A program made the position numbers and the translations under genes. A stretch of 64,000 bases of DNA from contig NC_045150.1 of NCBI RefSeq assembly GCF_008831285.2, positions 2,990,001 through 3,054,000 of the forward strand, in the 5' to 3' direction. The stretch comes from Nymphaea colorata. Taxonomy: Eukaryota > Streptophyta > Magnoliopsida > Nymphaeales > Nymphaeaceae. The notes beneath the pieces are model-generated. The model was not told the DNA's origin. It ran no database searches and worked only from the letters and a program-made list of their open reading frames with translations. Shown one piece after another: positions 1 through 11,900 of this stretch. How positions within the stretch are numbered: the first letter of the stretch is position 1; each line of letters starts with the position of its first letter.

Positions 1-380
1 GAGATTGTGTTTAGAGGTTGTGCTTCATCTATCCATTCTCTCTTTACCCCTCTTATTCTACTTTATTGTGTTCTTGTCTTGTATATTTCATTCTTCTATT
101 TTGTTTTTGCGGTTTGTTTTTATATATAGGGAACTTCTTGTCCTCAAATTTTGTTATGCGTTCTCATTTTATCGGCTCTCTCTCTCTTTCTTTCTCTCTC
201 CAATCTTTTTCAACGAACCCTTTTCCTCTATTCTTTCCCCATCCTCTTTCTAGAATGTTGTATAACAGGACGTCACTCAGGTCCCTCGTGGTCGTGATTG
301 TCGATGCTAAAGAATTAAAAAAAAAAAAATTGACTTATCTCCCCACCAACTTGTTTCAGACGACAATGCTTCCTTCCTCT
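1..380. other. CT-rich intergenic DNA, no gene seen
   Basis: A pyrimidine-rich stretch (runs of CTCT and TTTC) that opens reading frames of up to 151 codons on the plus strand. These frames are rich in F, L and S, have no recognisable domain, and look like a composition artefact. No splice-supported gene model is visible. Confidence 0.5.
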
Positions 381-842
381 TTTTTGGCTTTCCATTTTGG
401 ACTTGATACCTTTTCACTTTGCATGCTTATTCTCATAGTTGGTAAACTTATGATTTTGATTCTGATCGGCTGATGATTGGGTCATTCAATTAGCGATTTG
501 ATTCGTTGTTTCAGTGGAATGGCGACTCAAGCAAAGTCAGGGGCCAGTCAAAAAGAATCAGGGACAAACTAGACCATTTTCTAGCAATATGAGTTGAGTC
601 GAGCACTCTTGAGCCAACTCGGCGAGTCAACAAACTATGCTTATTCGAGGGTTGTATGTTGGAGCCTTACCCACCTCAAGTGTGGAGGTGACTGGATCAT
701 ATAATGCTGGGCTCGAGCTTGATTCGTTTAATTTGTTCTTATTAACTTAAGTTCATTTTTTTTTACTCTTTTAACAAGTTTAACTTGTCAATTCATTTAA
801 GTCATTTCTTTCCATTAACTAATTCAACTATGATTGACCATC
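381..842 (+). repeat. Dispersed direct repeat R1, copy 1
   Basis: About 460 bp that recurs in the same orientation at 6616-7070. Both copies share TTTTTGGCTT at the start, the block GAGCCAACTCGGCGAGTCA, the block TTGTATGTTGGAG and the end TAACTAATTCAACTATGATT. Differences are scattered substitutions and small indels, including an extra roughly 20 bp in copy 2 near 6785-6805. The GAGTCGAG-type words recall the subterminal parts of plant hAT elements, but no terminal repeat or target duplication could be found, so the class is open. Confidence 0.8.
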
Positions 843-2010
843 ATCAGCTCACATGTTTCTCTCTCTCGGCCCCTAGTCGAAGGAGGCTGCCGACAAACTC
901 AACACTCCTCAATGCCATCATTATAGCAGCCCTTTAAGGAATCAAACTTTGAACCAATTGGTTGCGCTATCAATCACTTGGCAAAAAAAGCGAGAGAGAG
1001 AGCGATGAGTATGGTCATAGCAACGGGGAAGTCCCAAAGCAGTCAGAGGGAGCCGAGGTAGTGGCCTTATAGCCGCCTGCCATGGCAAGATCGGCTGCCT
1101 TCTTCGTCTCCTCGAAGGGACTCCGGATCTCCTTCCCATAGATTTCCTGGCCATAGCCTTCTTCCTCATCCAACCTCTTTCTAAATTCCAGAAATATCTT
1201 CTTCCTTTGCCTACCGATTCCAAAGGCTCAAAGCATAGGAAAACGAAAGGGAACAATGAGAGGAGATAGACCAAAAAAAAAAAACTACCCTACATGTGTT
1301 CGTTTATAAAGACAAAAACCTGCCCTATATGCCATGTTTAGGCACTTTATAAAGACAAAAATAGAAATATAACCTTGTTACAAACTTTACAAAGAATACT
1401 ACTAATCAAATGTTCATTCTAAAAAGAAAAGCGAGCTAAGTTTGAATCTGCTCATAAAAGTCAGCTAAGTATTTTGAGGCAGAAAATTTTGGCTAAGAGG
1501 CACTATGTATAGAATTTTAAATTTTAGGGGGCACCAACATGTAAATGAAAAAAAAAACTCAGAAATTTCAATATAAGATTAAGAAAATTTGTGAGTTCCA
1601 TGTGAGCAAATGAGCACACATAGCCCATGGGTTTAAGATCGGAACCCCTCCCCACCCCCCCCAAAAAAAAAACAAAAAAAATTCAATATAAGTTCAGGAT
1701 TTTTAACATGTAAAATGGATTTGAAATTCATGCATTGGAAATTCTCAGTTTGCTTAAACTGAGGGTCTCCCAAAACATATCTTTTAATGCAACTTCAATC
1801 AAACACAACCTAAAGAAAAAAAACAAGATGAAAGATAGAGAGTTGATAATGAATAATTTTTTAAGATGAAAGACATGAAAGAATCAGAGAAGAAACATTC
1901 GTATAAAAGAAGAAGAAGAAGCAGAAAATGTCCTTGAGATTGGTCAAAGCTACCACTCGAGCCTCTATATATCCTTGAGATCTCTTTCACTGTACCTAGG
2001 ATTGAAGATG
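843..2010. other. Intergenic; possible old gene scrap at about 1000-1250
   Basis: The block at about 940-1275 is more GC-rich than its surroundings. On the minus strand it can be read in two different frames for 60-110 codons. One is rich in R and P; the other is acidic and lysine-rich. Neither frame shows a known domain, and no splice sites clearly bound it. The rest is AT-rich, with a short copy near 1490-1640 of the repeat family that also appears at 3812-3990. No gene can be supported. Confidence 0.35.
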
Positions 2011-2999
2011 TCTTTCTTTTTTAGGATGTATTTTTCGATAAAGTTATATTATGCTAAAGAGAAAATATTGCCTCTATTGCTGTATTATTTTTGGGAAAAC
2101 ATGAGATTTTGGAAGATAGTTGTATCCATAACAGATGTCATTTGATGATATTTTAAGATATTATGGATATGACAGTTCATTTTCAATAATGACGTACATA
2201 GAAACACACAATCAGACTATACTTTTAAGATATGCTATAGTTTACAAGGAGTGAGGAATTCATGCACATAAAATTGTAAATAACTAGAGACAATGTACCT
2301 CATGTCATCTTTTGAGGTTAATTTCTTTCCTTTTTTTCATTTACTATATTACAAAATAGTACTCCTTACTTTGTATAATTACATATTATCAATGTGTTGC
2401 CACCACAACATGGTGGCCGATATGGCCCCCAACGTGAGGCCAGGTATGTGGATGGCTTAACCTTCTCTATTGAACTATATGGATAGGAATGTAGATGGAT
2501 CATATTCAAATCAAATGAATCAACTATATATAAATGCAAAGATATGAATTTTTTGTAGCAGGGGCCAAACTATAGTTTTGAAATTTTAAGAGGGGACCGA
2601 AATATAATTTTGTGAATTCTTTATATTAGTTAAACTTAAATTTTTAGGTTTTAAATACAAAATTTTGAATTTTTAAAAATATGAGGGGAGGCCATGGCCC
2701 CCTACTGTTGCCTCTGACTATATATATCGACCTTTTTTAGATGCTTACGTATTCAAATTCAAATTCAAATTCAAATATGACAGAATATATGTGAACTGAA
2801 TTCACAATCTGAACCAGATTTTGGATTTCACATCTGAATACCAATCCAACTTCTAAAATGAATCCAAAGCGCATTTCAAACGTGTGAAGAACCAAGTTTC
2901 TAAATGTATGAACATTAAATATTTTTTTGGATATTTATCTAAAACTATATAACTGCACCCAACATTAACATTACCAAGCATGTCACTGAACCTTACAGG

Positions 3000-3180
3000 G
3001 CATAGGCATGTGTAGGCACAGTGTGGGCAATTGCCCGCACAGTCACACAAAAGTTCCTATTTTCATAATGATACTTCATAGAAATTTTATACATTTACAT
3101 ATTGGTAGTGCCCCTTAGAAATTAAAAATTTTAAAACTACTGCCCCTTAGTCAAAATTTTCTGGCTCCATCCACCCTTGG
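3000..3180. repeat. MITE-like repeat of the 'gagcca-aatttt' family
   Basis: One of several short AT-rich repeats in the window. They have GGGC(A)ATTGCCC- or GGGCCC-like sequence at one end and (T)GGCTCC or GGAGCTA next to an AAATTTT run at the other. Related copies, in either orientation, lie near 2555-2715, 3812-3990, 5460-5610, 7643-7720, 39895-40030, 41985-42225, 44071-44260 and 46240-46410. They look like small non-autonomous DNA elements. The copy at 44071 has a target duplication. Confidence 0.5.
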
Positions 3181-3504
3181 AACTTTACGTTGTTAATTAC
3201 ATGTCAGTAAACTTTTTTTAACATAATTTTGCTTCAGCTGACATAATAGTCCCCACATATTTATACAAGTTCCGGTAGTAAGGATATTTTCTAGTTTTAA
3301 TACAAAATCTTCTGCCATAGAGGATTACAATGTACATCACAGCTTGTTGGCCAGGAACAAACCATACTTAAATTCTGGAGTCTCCACTGTCTAAGGTAGA
3401 GATTGTCTAGATTTAAAAAATAAACATGTTCTGAAGACGTCTGCACCTTGTCCATCTATATACTGCACTGGTACCTCAGTTTGGACGTCAGTTTAACGTC
3501 TGTG

Positions 3505-3532
3505 TATGTGTGTGTATATATATATATATATA
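3505..3532. repeat. (TG)n/(TA)n microsatellite
   Basis: A TG tract running into an uninterrupted TA tract immediately upstream of the third X block. Confidence 0.9.
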
Positions 3533-3810
3533 TGCAACAATAGTTCATAGTGCTTTTAGGAAATCCTCCCATTTATAATGTAATTCATTTTATTTGATGA
3601 CCTACACTTATAATTAGGACAGGAGAGCACACTTGAAAAAGAATGGAACGGTCCAGTGGATGCTGGGTGTGGTATAGATCAAATTCCTTCATCCCAGCAT
3701 GGTGAATTTAACCTACCACTTCACTTGCTATACAAATTACCGCTAGTAATAATAATATATCTAATATAACAGTAGAAGAAAACATGAAATATGACCCTTG
3801 ATAGACAGGA

Positions 3811-5732
3811 GTGGAGCTAAAAATTTTTGACCAAGAGGCAGTAGTTATAAAATTTTAAATTTTTAAGAGACAACCAATATGTAAATGAAAAATATATATA
3901 TATCTCTGTAATATGAATATTTGAAATAAGAATTTTGTAGTTCTACCCGCATTTACCTCTGCCCTTATTCATGGGTGTACACCTGCGATTAGTTCTCTTT
4001 ATTCTTCCCAGTATAGTTAAGAACAGCGACGTTTAATTTCACCGGTATAGGTCTACAGTATGTCCACCGACAGTCAAGTCTATATTGAATGTAAACTTCA
4101 AACACATATTCACTCCTTTGAAAAAGATATATATAACAAAGCAATCGATTGATTGCCCAAGAAAAGCAAGTGCCACGCAAAATATTTTAAAGTATCTTAC
4201 ATCATATGATATGCCTTCTTTAAAAGCTTGTTCAAGGTTGCCTGGTTTACTTCTACGAGCTTGAATGAGCCCTTAAGCTTAAATCGTTTAACAGAGGCAA
4301 CACTTTTGAGTGGCCGGTTCGTTATGAACTAGTTCCAGACGTGGCTCCAATATTTTAATTAAACTAATATATGTGGTAATAGATCGGGAATTTAAAGCGT
4401 CATTTTCAAGATTTAGAGATTGAATTTGTGTCACCAAGTGATACATAATTTAGAGATTAAATCCTACGCTTTAATTTCTGACTAAGGCTGCTACTCCAGT
4501 GTGTGTGCATATGTGTGTGTGTAACTCTCGGCAACAAAGTTTCAAATTGAGGAAGATGGGGATCCCACTAGTTGCAGACGACATGAAGGCCAAGTCTTAA
4601 AGGGAGAGGAGCTTCCAAATGGGGCCGAAAACATTGTTGGTGGTTCATCATTGATTGGTGGAGTCCATGTAAAGAGTCACAAAAAAAAAGAAGCGTGTAA
4701 GTAAGGCCAGACTCCTGCCTTGCCAGCAAAATCTGGCCTACTTGCCTAATAAGACAACATTATGGACCTGGTTCATGATCCATATCCAGAACTGGTTGTG
4801 TGGGGTTTAACGAACTCCACTTGATAACCATAAACCACCACCGATGATGTGCGCCACATTTGAAAACTCCTCTCCCTTTAAGACTTGCCTTCATATCGGC
4901 CACTGTTAAAATTTTGAAACTATAATTGAGCTCATCTCATAAAAAAAAAATCTAGCTTCGCCTCTGTACATACACATACACGCACGTGAACGTAGCCTTC
5001 TTCCACATGGTTTTTATCTTACTTTGCCAATTGAGGCCTCTATGTCCTTGTGCTTTACGGTTAGTTAGGGTTGAAGAAGAAAGGCAGAAAAAGAAGCTAA
5101 CAAAAAGAATTGATCAGTTTCTGTTAAATGTTAAAGTACCAAGAAAAGACAGAAAAAAAAAAGTGCCGACAAGGTTGATACTTCTAGAAAGTTTATGGTG
5201 ATAGTGGCAGAGCTGACAAAATTTGGATTGAAGATCCAATTCAAAAGCTCTCATATTTTTAGGGCATCAATATATATAAATAAGAAAATAATTAAAATCA
5301 CCAACATTAAAATAAAGAAAATTTGAGTGGCTGAGTAAGCAACTACCAACACCAGCCCATATGTCGTGCTGCTATGATATGTGACATAGTGCAGAGGTTT
5401 AGAGTGTTGCTGTTGTGGTTGTTGTGGCTTCTCGTTTTCATCTAGAAGAGACGGGCAAAGGGGAAGGGGGCTCCGCATGAGCCTTGACTTCACCTGAAAA
5501 AAAAAAAAAATTACATGTAAATTTTAAAAAATTTTATTAAAAATTTGAAAAAATGATATTTTTGTCCAATGTCAATATTTTTAGAAACTTTAATTTGGCC
5601 ATCCTTGAAAAATTTTTAGCATTACCCCTAAGAATAAATTTTCTCTCTCTCTCTCCCTCTCTCTCTTTCTATGTGTGTGTATTGGTCGAAGTTATTAATC
5701 GAGATACCATATGCTTTGGGGTGAAGGTATCC
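3811..5732. other. Intergenic DNA, no gene seen
   Basis: AT-rich sequence without a supportable reading frame. It holds a MITE-like copy at about 3812-3990, a short TG tract near 4500-4522 and a CT tract near 5642-5672. The reading frames of 63-81 codons present here show no domain. Confidence 0.5.
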
Positions 5733-6575
5733 TTCTTTTCGTGGACATATTTTTCAATAAAATTATATAATGGCAAAGAGAAAATTTTGCTTCTATAATG
5801 CTATTATTTTTAGGAGAACATGAGATTTTAGAACATTATTCTATCTAGCAAAGATACCAGATGATGATATTTAAGGATATTGTGGATGTGACAGTTTAAT
5901 TTGAACACCAATCTACAAGGGGATATAACATGAGATGATACCTTTATGATATTGTAGATGTAGCATTTTTTAAGCAGTGAGAAAACCACGCACATAAGAT
6001 TGTAAATAATTAGAGACATTATCATGTATGCATATATATTTTTTTAGAATAATTTTTTTCTTTTTCTTTTGTCAAAATTATTTTGTCTTTGTTGACCAAA
6101 TTACAAAATAGTTCTTACTTTGTATATCTACCATAGTATCAATTGGTTTCCAGCACAATATGCTGGCCCATATGAAACCCTTAAAAGGTTGACCAACGGG
6201 AGGTCAGGTTGTTTATGGCAATTACCCTTTTTCCAATCGATATATTAATAACAGGCGAATATAATTAACTTCAGTATTTATATTAATCTTTTGTTGATAA
6301 TATGTGCATGTATTTAAGAAATCCTCATGTATATATTTTAATTGATTTTATTAGATGACCTACGTTTATAATTGAGCCCAATATTGTAGTCTTCGAGGAG
6401 ACTTGAAAGAACACTTGGAGAATAATGGAACGGGCGACGGTGGTTGGGTATGGTAAAGGTCGAATTTCTGGTTCATTTGACATACCACTTGACTTAATAT
6501 ATAAGTCACCACTACTAGTAATAATAATATCACTAGTATGACAGTAAAGTAAAATTTGATCCTTCACGGATGTTC
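5733..6575 (+). repeat. Old intergenic duplication X, copy 2 (compact)
   Basis: The shorter partner of 2011-3810. The three matching blocks sit almost contiguously here, so this is probably closer to the ancestral arrangement. Only 40 bp separate it from R1 copy 2 (6616-7070), whereas R1 copy 1 lies about 1.2 kb upstream of X copy 1. A simple two-unit tandem duplication does not explain that order. Confidence 0.7.
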
Positions 6576-6615
6576 ACCTTTTATTAATTAAATTTATTAA
6601 TTCATTTGTTCCCGC

Positions 6616-7070
6616 TTTTTTGGCTTCCCGTTTTGGACTTGATACCTTTTCACTTTGCTTGATTATCTCATAGTTGGTAAACTTGTGGTTTCGATTTTGA
6701 TAGCGAGTTGATTCGTTGTTTCGGCGGAGTGGCGAGTCGGATAGAGTCAGGGGCCAGTCAAGCCAAGTTAGGGACGAACTAGATCAACCTTGACTCGTGA
6801 CCAGGTTTTCTAGCAATACGAGTTGACTCCAGCATTCCGGAGCCAACTCGGCGAGTCAGCAAACTATGCATATTCTAGGGTTGTATGTTGGAGTGCTACC
6901 CACCTCAAGTGCGGAGGTGACACGATCATATAATATTGAGCTCGAGCTTGACTCATTTAATTTGTTTTTATTAATTTAAGTTCTTTTTTTTTACTCTTTT
7001 AACAAGTTTAACTTGTCAATTCATTTAAGTCATTTCTTTCCATTAACTAATTCAACTATGATTAACCATC
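6616..7070 (+). repeat. Dispersed direct repeat R1, copy 2
   Basis: Partner of 381-842; see that entry. It ends at the shared word TTCAACTATGATT. The sequence after it (7071-7320) is different and contains several ATCGAGTT/CTCGA words. Confidence 0.8.
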
Positions 7071-8442
7071 TAACAAAAAAATGCAAACAACGAATGTTAC
7101 ATATTATGTATTCAAATATCTCTTAAAGAGATACTTAGCAACAGAAAATTTATCATTCATGACAAATTTATGTAACCGAGCCCACTCGACTTTAAACTAA
7201 TCGAGTTCTAATAACTTTAATGGTCTAATATTTCGAGCATAAATTTAAACTCGTGCTTATAACTTGAATCGAGTTTTTGTTTGCGAATTCGAGTTCAGCC
7301 TGACTTAACTCGACCCCTTCTGCAGCCTTACTTAACAGACTGCCCCTGTCAACTTTTTAATTGACATAACTACAATTTTTATATTTGAAACAAAAATTAT
7401 TTTTTTAACATTTTTGCCTGATAACACATCCTATTCATTTGAGTTAAGTCAATCGACTGGTATGGTGTGGGTCACTCATGGGTCACTTTTTTATTTTCAT
7501 GTAAAAGTAATAAAAAAAAAATATTACAAATGTTCAATAAAATGAAAAAATGTGAATAACTCAAATAATCTTGTATGGGTGGGCATGGCTTCTGCTTTGC
7601 AGCCGACCCGAGGCTGATATCTACGAACAATGGATAAACAGGGATGGAACCAAGGTAGGGCTCGCATGGGCCCTGGCCCCACCTCAAAAAAAATGAAAAA
7701 TAAAAAATTGCATGCAAAATTTAGATATCCATAAGCTTTCTGGTACTTATAAAAGACTCGATGTGAGGAGCCAACTCCATACACATCTCAGTCTCCTCCT
7801 TCAATGACTTTTCAACACCTGACCGGTTTCCTCTCACTCGTCCTCTATCTTTCCACATTCCAGTTTTCCCATGCCCAGCTTCTTTTTCAGGTACCTAAAA
7901 TTAGCTTATATACATTACATGCATTACAATGCATTCACCAAGTGTTCAGAAAAATTGCAGAACTAAGTTTCTGAATTACTAGAATAACAATTGAGCAACA
8001 ATAGAAGAATCAATCAGCAAGAACAGAACAAAGAAATAGTTTCTTTGGGGATAGAAGGAATGTTTGCTAATGGGAAGTTGACAGGATGGTGGATACACTA
8101 TGCTAACATTGCATTGCCAAGACCACAGATGGTACAGTTCACATGAATGGACTAAGCAATGGTGATTTAGGGGAAGCAAAATGGTGTTTCTGAAGAAATT
8201 TGCATGTCAAATTTTAAATTTTTAAAATATCATGAGGGCGGCCCTGTCTCTCTGCCTGCTTCTGATATCTGTGTCATGTTAAATTTGTAAGTTCTTATAT
8301 GGATTCTTCTTGTAGCTTGTTGCCTTCAAATTTTAGTAATTGGACACTAGGAGTTTATTTCTTTTGCCGAGTCTGATCGAGTGATTAGAGAGTTTAGTTA
8401 ACAAATGATCTTGGAAAGAAATTGCTCATGTTCTATTTGGCA
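7071..8442. other. Intergenic DNA with hAT-like and MITE-like remnants
   Basis: The stretch 7180-7320 has spaced CTCGA/TCGAG words as in subterminal regions of plant hAT elements, but no terminal repeat was found. At 7643-7720 is a fragment of the 'gagcca/ggccctggcccc' family. No gene is seen; the 60-88-codon frames here lack domains. The LARD-like element begins directly after the GGTAC at 8443-8447. Confidence 0.45.
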
Positions 8443-8447
8443 GGTAC

Positions 8448-11400
8448 TGTTACAAACCTTTTCTGACCCACGCCGAGAACCACAAACATTTTGGGCGAGC
8501 ATGGTAGAGATGATCAAGGCAGTGGACAAAGCCAATCAACAAGGCCGCAGCCGAAGCTTCAGTCAAGGCAAGCCAGGCCGAGACACAGCGGCCGAGCAGA
8601 AGAGGCTAAGGCAGAAGGAGGCCGCGGACCTGCGCGCGGCCGCAAGCCAAAAGAGGAAGGCACAAGCATAGCCGTTAGCGCTAAACAAGGTTTGGCCGAG
8701 CAGGGCCGAACCAAGGCAAAGGAGGCCGCAGCAGGATGAGCGACTAGCAATGGACGACGACCGAGGGAGCGCAGCGCAACCAAGGCCGACAGCGATGGGT
8801 CAAGTTCCGCAAAGCAAGGCCGAACTGAAGAAGAAGAGGCTGCCATGGGGCGAGCAGCAAATGAAGGGCGCCAGCCAAAGAAGAGAGACACCAGCCCAAA
8901 CCCAGAGAAAGAGGAGTGCCAGACCAAGGAGGGCCGATCGGGAGAAACTATCACCAATCCGGCAGGGTCAATCAACCGTCTCAGTATAGCGTTAGGAGAT
9001 GAAGCGCGGACAGTTGAAGACCGGACCCTAGCCAAGCCAGTGGAACCCAAGCCCAGGCCGAGCCCAACTCCTAGTCCATTTGGGGTAGCTAGGATTGAGT
9101 CTAGATAGGTTAGAATAGGATTCGAGTTCTTTAGTCAACCTGTCTAGGTTTTTGGATTAAGTGTCTTAAATACGTCTCGGTTCATTAGTAGAAACGATTT
9201 TTTATTTCTATTTAAACCCTTTGTAGCCATTTTCGGCATTATGCTTTTGGTAGAATGAATTCTTTAGTCAACCTGTCTAGGTTTTTGGATTAAGTGTCTT
9301 AAATACGTCTCGGTTCATTAGTAGAATCGATTTTTTATTTCTATTTAAACCGTTTGTAGCCATTTTCGGCATTATGCTTTTGGTAGAATGAAAATTTAAG
9401 AAAGAGACTGTGAGTAGTCTGTGGGACTCTCTCCCTACGTGGGAAGTGTCTTCCCCTTCTCGTCCTCAACTAGTGGCGGCTGGATTTCTTAGTACTTGTC
9501 CTCATTCGGTGGTGGCCAACTTTCTTTCAACTCGTCCTCAACCGGCAAGGCTGCCGGAACTCTTATCCAACCACCCGCAAGGTGGTGTATGAAGCAACAA
9601 CCCGTGGTTCTGGCTGCATATCAAAAGGCATGAGATTGTGCACGGAGGCTACCAGAAAACCTCCATTGCCGAGCTCAACCTATGCATGTTTCCCTGACAA
9701 ATCACACATCTTCACAGTGCAGTCATCCTCGATCACGGAGGGCGGCTTGAGGCTAGTAGAAGTCACGGGAAGGCTTGAGAGAAGACCGACCGATGCACAC
9801 GGTTAGCTACTACCGAAAGCATTGACAAATCCGGTGGCTAAAAGTAAGGTTGGTACCGTAATCTCTCCGCGATTCCATTCATCTTCCAACCATAATTAGG
9901 CCAAACGAAAGTCTGCCCCCTGGGCACATCGGGAGGAAAGCGGTCGGAAAGGTAGGCCGAAACAAGGGCTTGGCATGCTGTGTAAGGTGCGGCCTAAGTA
10001 GGTAACTCTCCCCCTGTACGAGCCAAGGAGTGGGTGACTGGAAAGGTCGGCTAAGCAGTAGGTAGCCGGTTCACGTACGTTGTAAAACCGAGTTGAAGGA
10101 GTGATCGTTGCCAGTAGACGGCAAGTAGCGGTTGCAACGGATCCTCAGCGGAGCCAAGCTCTGAGCCACGGTGCCATCAAGTTGAAATCACTAAAGGCGC
10201 CGATTAAGGAGATAACCGAGATAAGCTTGGCCAAGATCGCCCAGAAGCAAGTTGAACAACGGGCCTAGTCGCAGCAGCCAAGTCTGACCAAGGACGGCTG
10301 GCTTGTGAGCGCGACCGGAATTACTCTAGTGGTGGCCGGAATTCTTGCCACTGCACTCTTTTCGGTGACTCTTCAGAATTCCTTTCCAATTCTCAAAACC
10401 GCCCTCAGCATTAATTTCATCATCAAGAGGGAATCAAAGTCCAGAAAAGGCATAAGAGTCCTTCGAGTGGGCATTGAAGCCAGCTCGTGTGAACCAGAGA
10501 ACAATAACTCCGGCGTGACTCTTGGAGTACCCGCATGAAGTCCCAAGGCATTAAAGGATCAAGCCTTTAATCCTCGCCCTCCATTCTGCCACGTGCATCT
10601 TAGGGCCCAAGCCCTTTCTGATTCCTAGGCGCATTCAAGAGGAGTTAATCCTCTCACCTCATCTTCCACCCGCATTCAAGGTAAGTATAATTACTCACCT
10701 CGCAAGTCTCCCCTCTTAACTACCCTCGTAGTTAGTCATTAGCCTTAACTCATACTCTCGTGAAACCATCCTTCTCTTAGGAACTCACCATCAGCTTTAA
10801 CTCACTCTCATGAACCTCTCCTCTCATCGTGACTTGCCCTAGGTCATTAAGTCCTCCTATTCCCTAGTCGAGGCCTTAACCTCCCCCATCAGTGCCCTCG
10901 TAATCCCACCTTAGCATTCATTAGGCATTACTCCTAGACCAACCTCACCCTATCCTTTGACCCAGACCTAGTCCGAGTCATCTAGGCCAATCCGCTTGTC
11001 CAACCTCACCCACTTAGCTAAACCCTAGCTGTGAGTGACTTAGCCCTCCTAGCCTCCTTGACCTCACTCTCCCGTGAGCTAATCGAGAATAACAAGGCCA
11101 GGCATTGCCCTCCATCTTAGCACCCTTCGTGACCCAGCTGTTCATTCACCAGCGCTACCTCCATCCAGCAGCCCATATCCCTCGGCCAGGCCGGCCCAGC
11201 TCATTGCGGCATCAACATCGTCCTCGACCAGACGGGTTGAGACATTCAGCCGTGACAGGCATCATCCTTGACCAGACGGCCTGAGCCTCTAGCGGCAACA
11301 CCAGCACCTTCGACCAGGCGGGCCATGTCCCCACGGTGGCATCAACTTCCTTGGCCAAACAGGCCGAGCTCCATTCCATCTTCCGCGCAGCAGGCGCCAT

Positions 11401-11762
11401 CATCATCAGCAGCTTCCGCAATCCACCATCAATCGTCGTGATCGACACTCCTCGGCTGGTAATTGTAGTGTCTTGTAGTTTATTTATGTTTTGCCTAGTG
11501 AGTTGTGAGCGGATGTTGTGTCTCTCACTATTGTTTTAGCCTATCCCCCTAGTTCTCTATAGTAGGTTTTAACTGGGATTGAGATCACCCTACCTGTATC
11601 CTTGTCCTAGGGTAGTGTCAAGCTAGGGTCTGTCCGGCAGCGTCCTCTTGTAATAGGTTTTTCTTCAGTCTAGTTTTTGTCTTAGGCTACGTCGAGAGGT
11701 CTTGGGATAGGAATCGGCTTAAGGCAGTGGTTTCACTGGCTCCAAGGTCTTGGTTCCTAACA
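8448..11762 (+). repeat. LARD-like element, 5' LTR (3315 bp)
   Basis: GC-richer than the surrounding DNA. Long frames on both strands (for example minus 8559-9050 and plus 9410-9592) partly persist in the other LTR but have no domain and follow the biased composition. The LTR contains a 133-bp tandem duplication absent from its partner. Its 3' part is very rich in CTCACC/CCTC, with the end marked by TTGGTTCCTAACA. Confidence 0.92.
9127..9392 (+). repeat. 133-bp tandem duplication inside the 5' LTR
   Basis: The units 9127-9259 and 9260-9392 are nearly identical. Each begins TTCTTTAGTCAACCTGTC and ends TAGAATGAA. The 3' LTR has this segment only once (around 14716-14846), so the duplication arose after insertion. 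Each unit contains CTATTTAAACC, which resembles a TATA box and may lie in the LTR promoter; that role is inference. Confidence 0.92.
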
Positions 11763-11764
11763 GT

Positions 11765-11776
11765 TGGTATCAGAGC
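11765..11776 (+). other. Primer-binding site, initiator tRNA-Met type
   Basis: TGGTATCAGAGC lies two bases after the end of the 5' LTR. It is the standard plant retrotransposon primer site complementary to the 3' end of tRNA-iMet. Its position fixes both the LTR end and the element's orientation. Confidence 0.95.
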
Positions 11777-11900
11777 TGTCTTGGGTGGACAGCCTAATTC
11801 AGTTTTTAGTGTGTGACAGTTCGGTTTGCAACAGTGTTGTAGGATTTTCAGATTTCCACAGTAGTTAGAAAAAAAATTTCAGTCTAGAAGAGTCAGCAAG

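Larger units (their letters stand above)
2011..3810 (+). repeat. Old intergenic duplication X, copy 1 (interrupted)
   Basis: Three blocks here, 2011-2310, 2349-2490 and 3532-3810, match in order and orientation 5733-6040, 6107-6252 and 6295-6575. Shared words include TTGTAAATAA, ACAAAATAGT and the microsatellite-like TAGTAATAATAATAT. Between the second and third blocks copy 1 carries about 1 kb absent from copy 2. This extra DNA contains MITE-like sequence (about 2555-2715 and 3000-3180), so small elements probably inserted after the duplication. No coding potential. Confidence 0.7.

Noticed and set aside
942-1274. A 110-codon minus-strand frame in a GC-richer block
   Set aside because: Arg/Pro-rich, with a competing frame of similar quality; cannot be told from a decayed scrap.
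8559-9050. A 163-codon minus-strand frame inside the LARD 5' LTR, partly conserved in the 3' LTR
   Set aside because: Both LTRs descend from one sequence, so conservation is automatic. The frame follows GC-rich composition, is rich in A, S, R and P, and has no domain.
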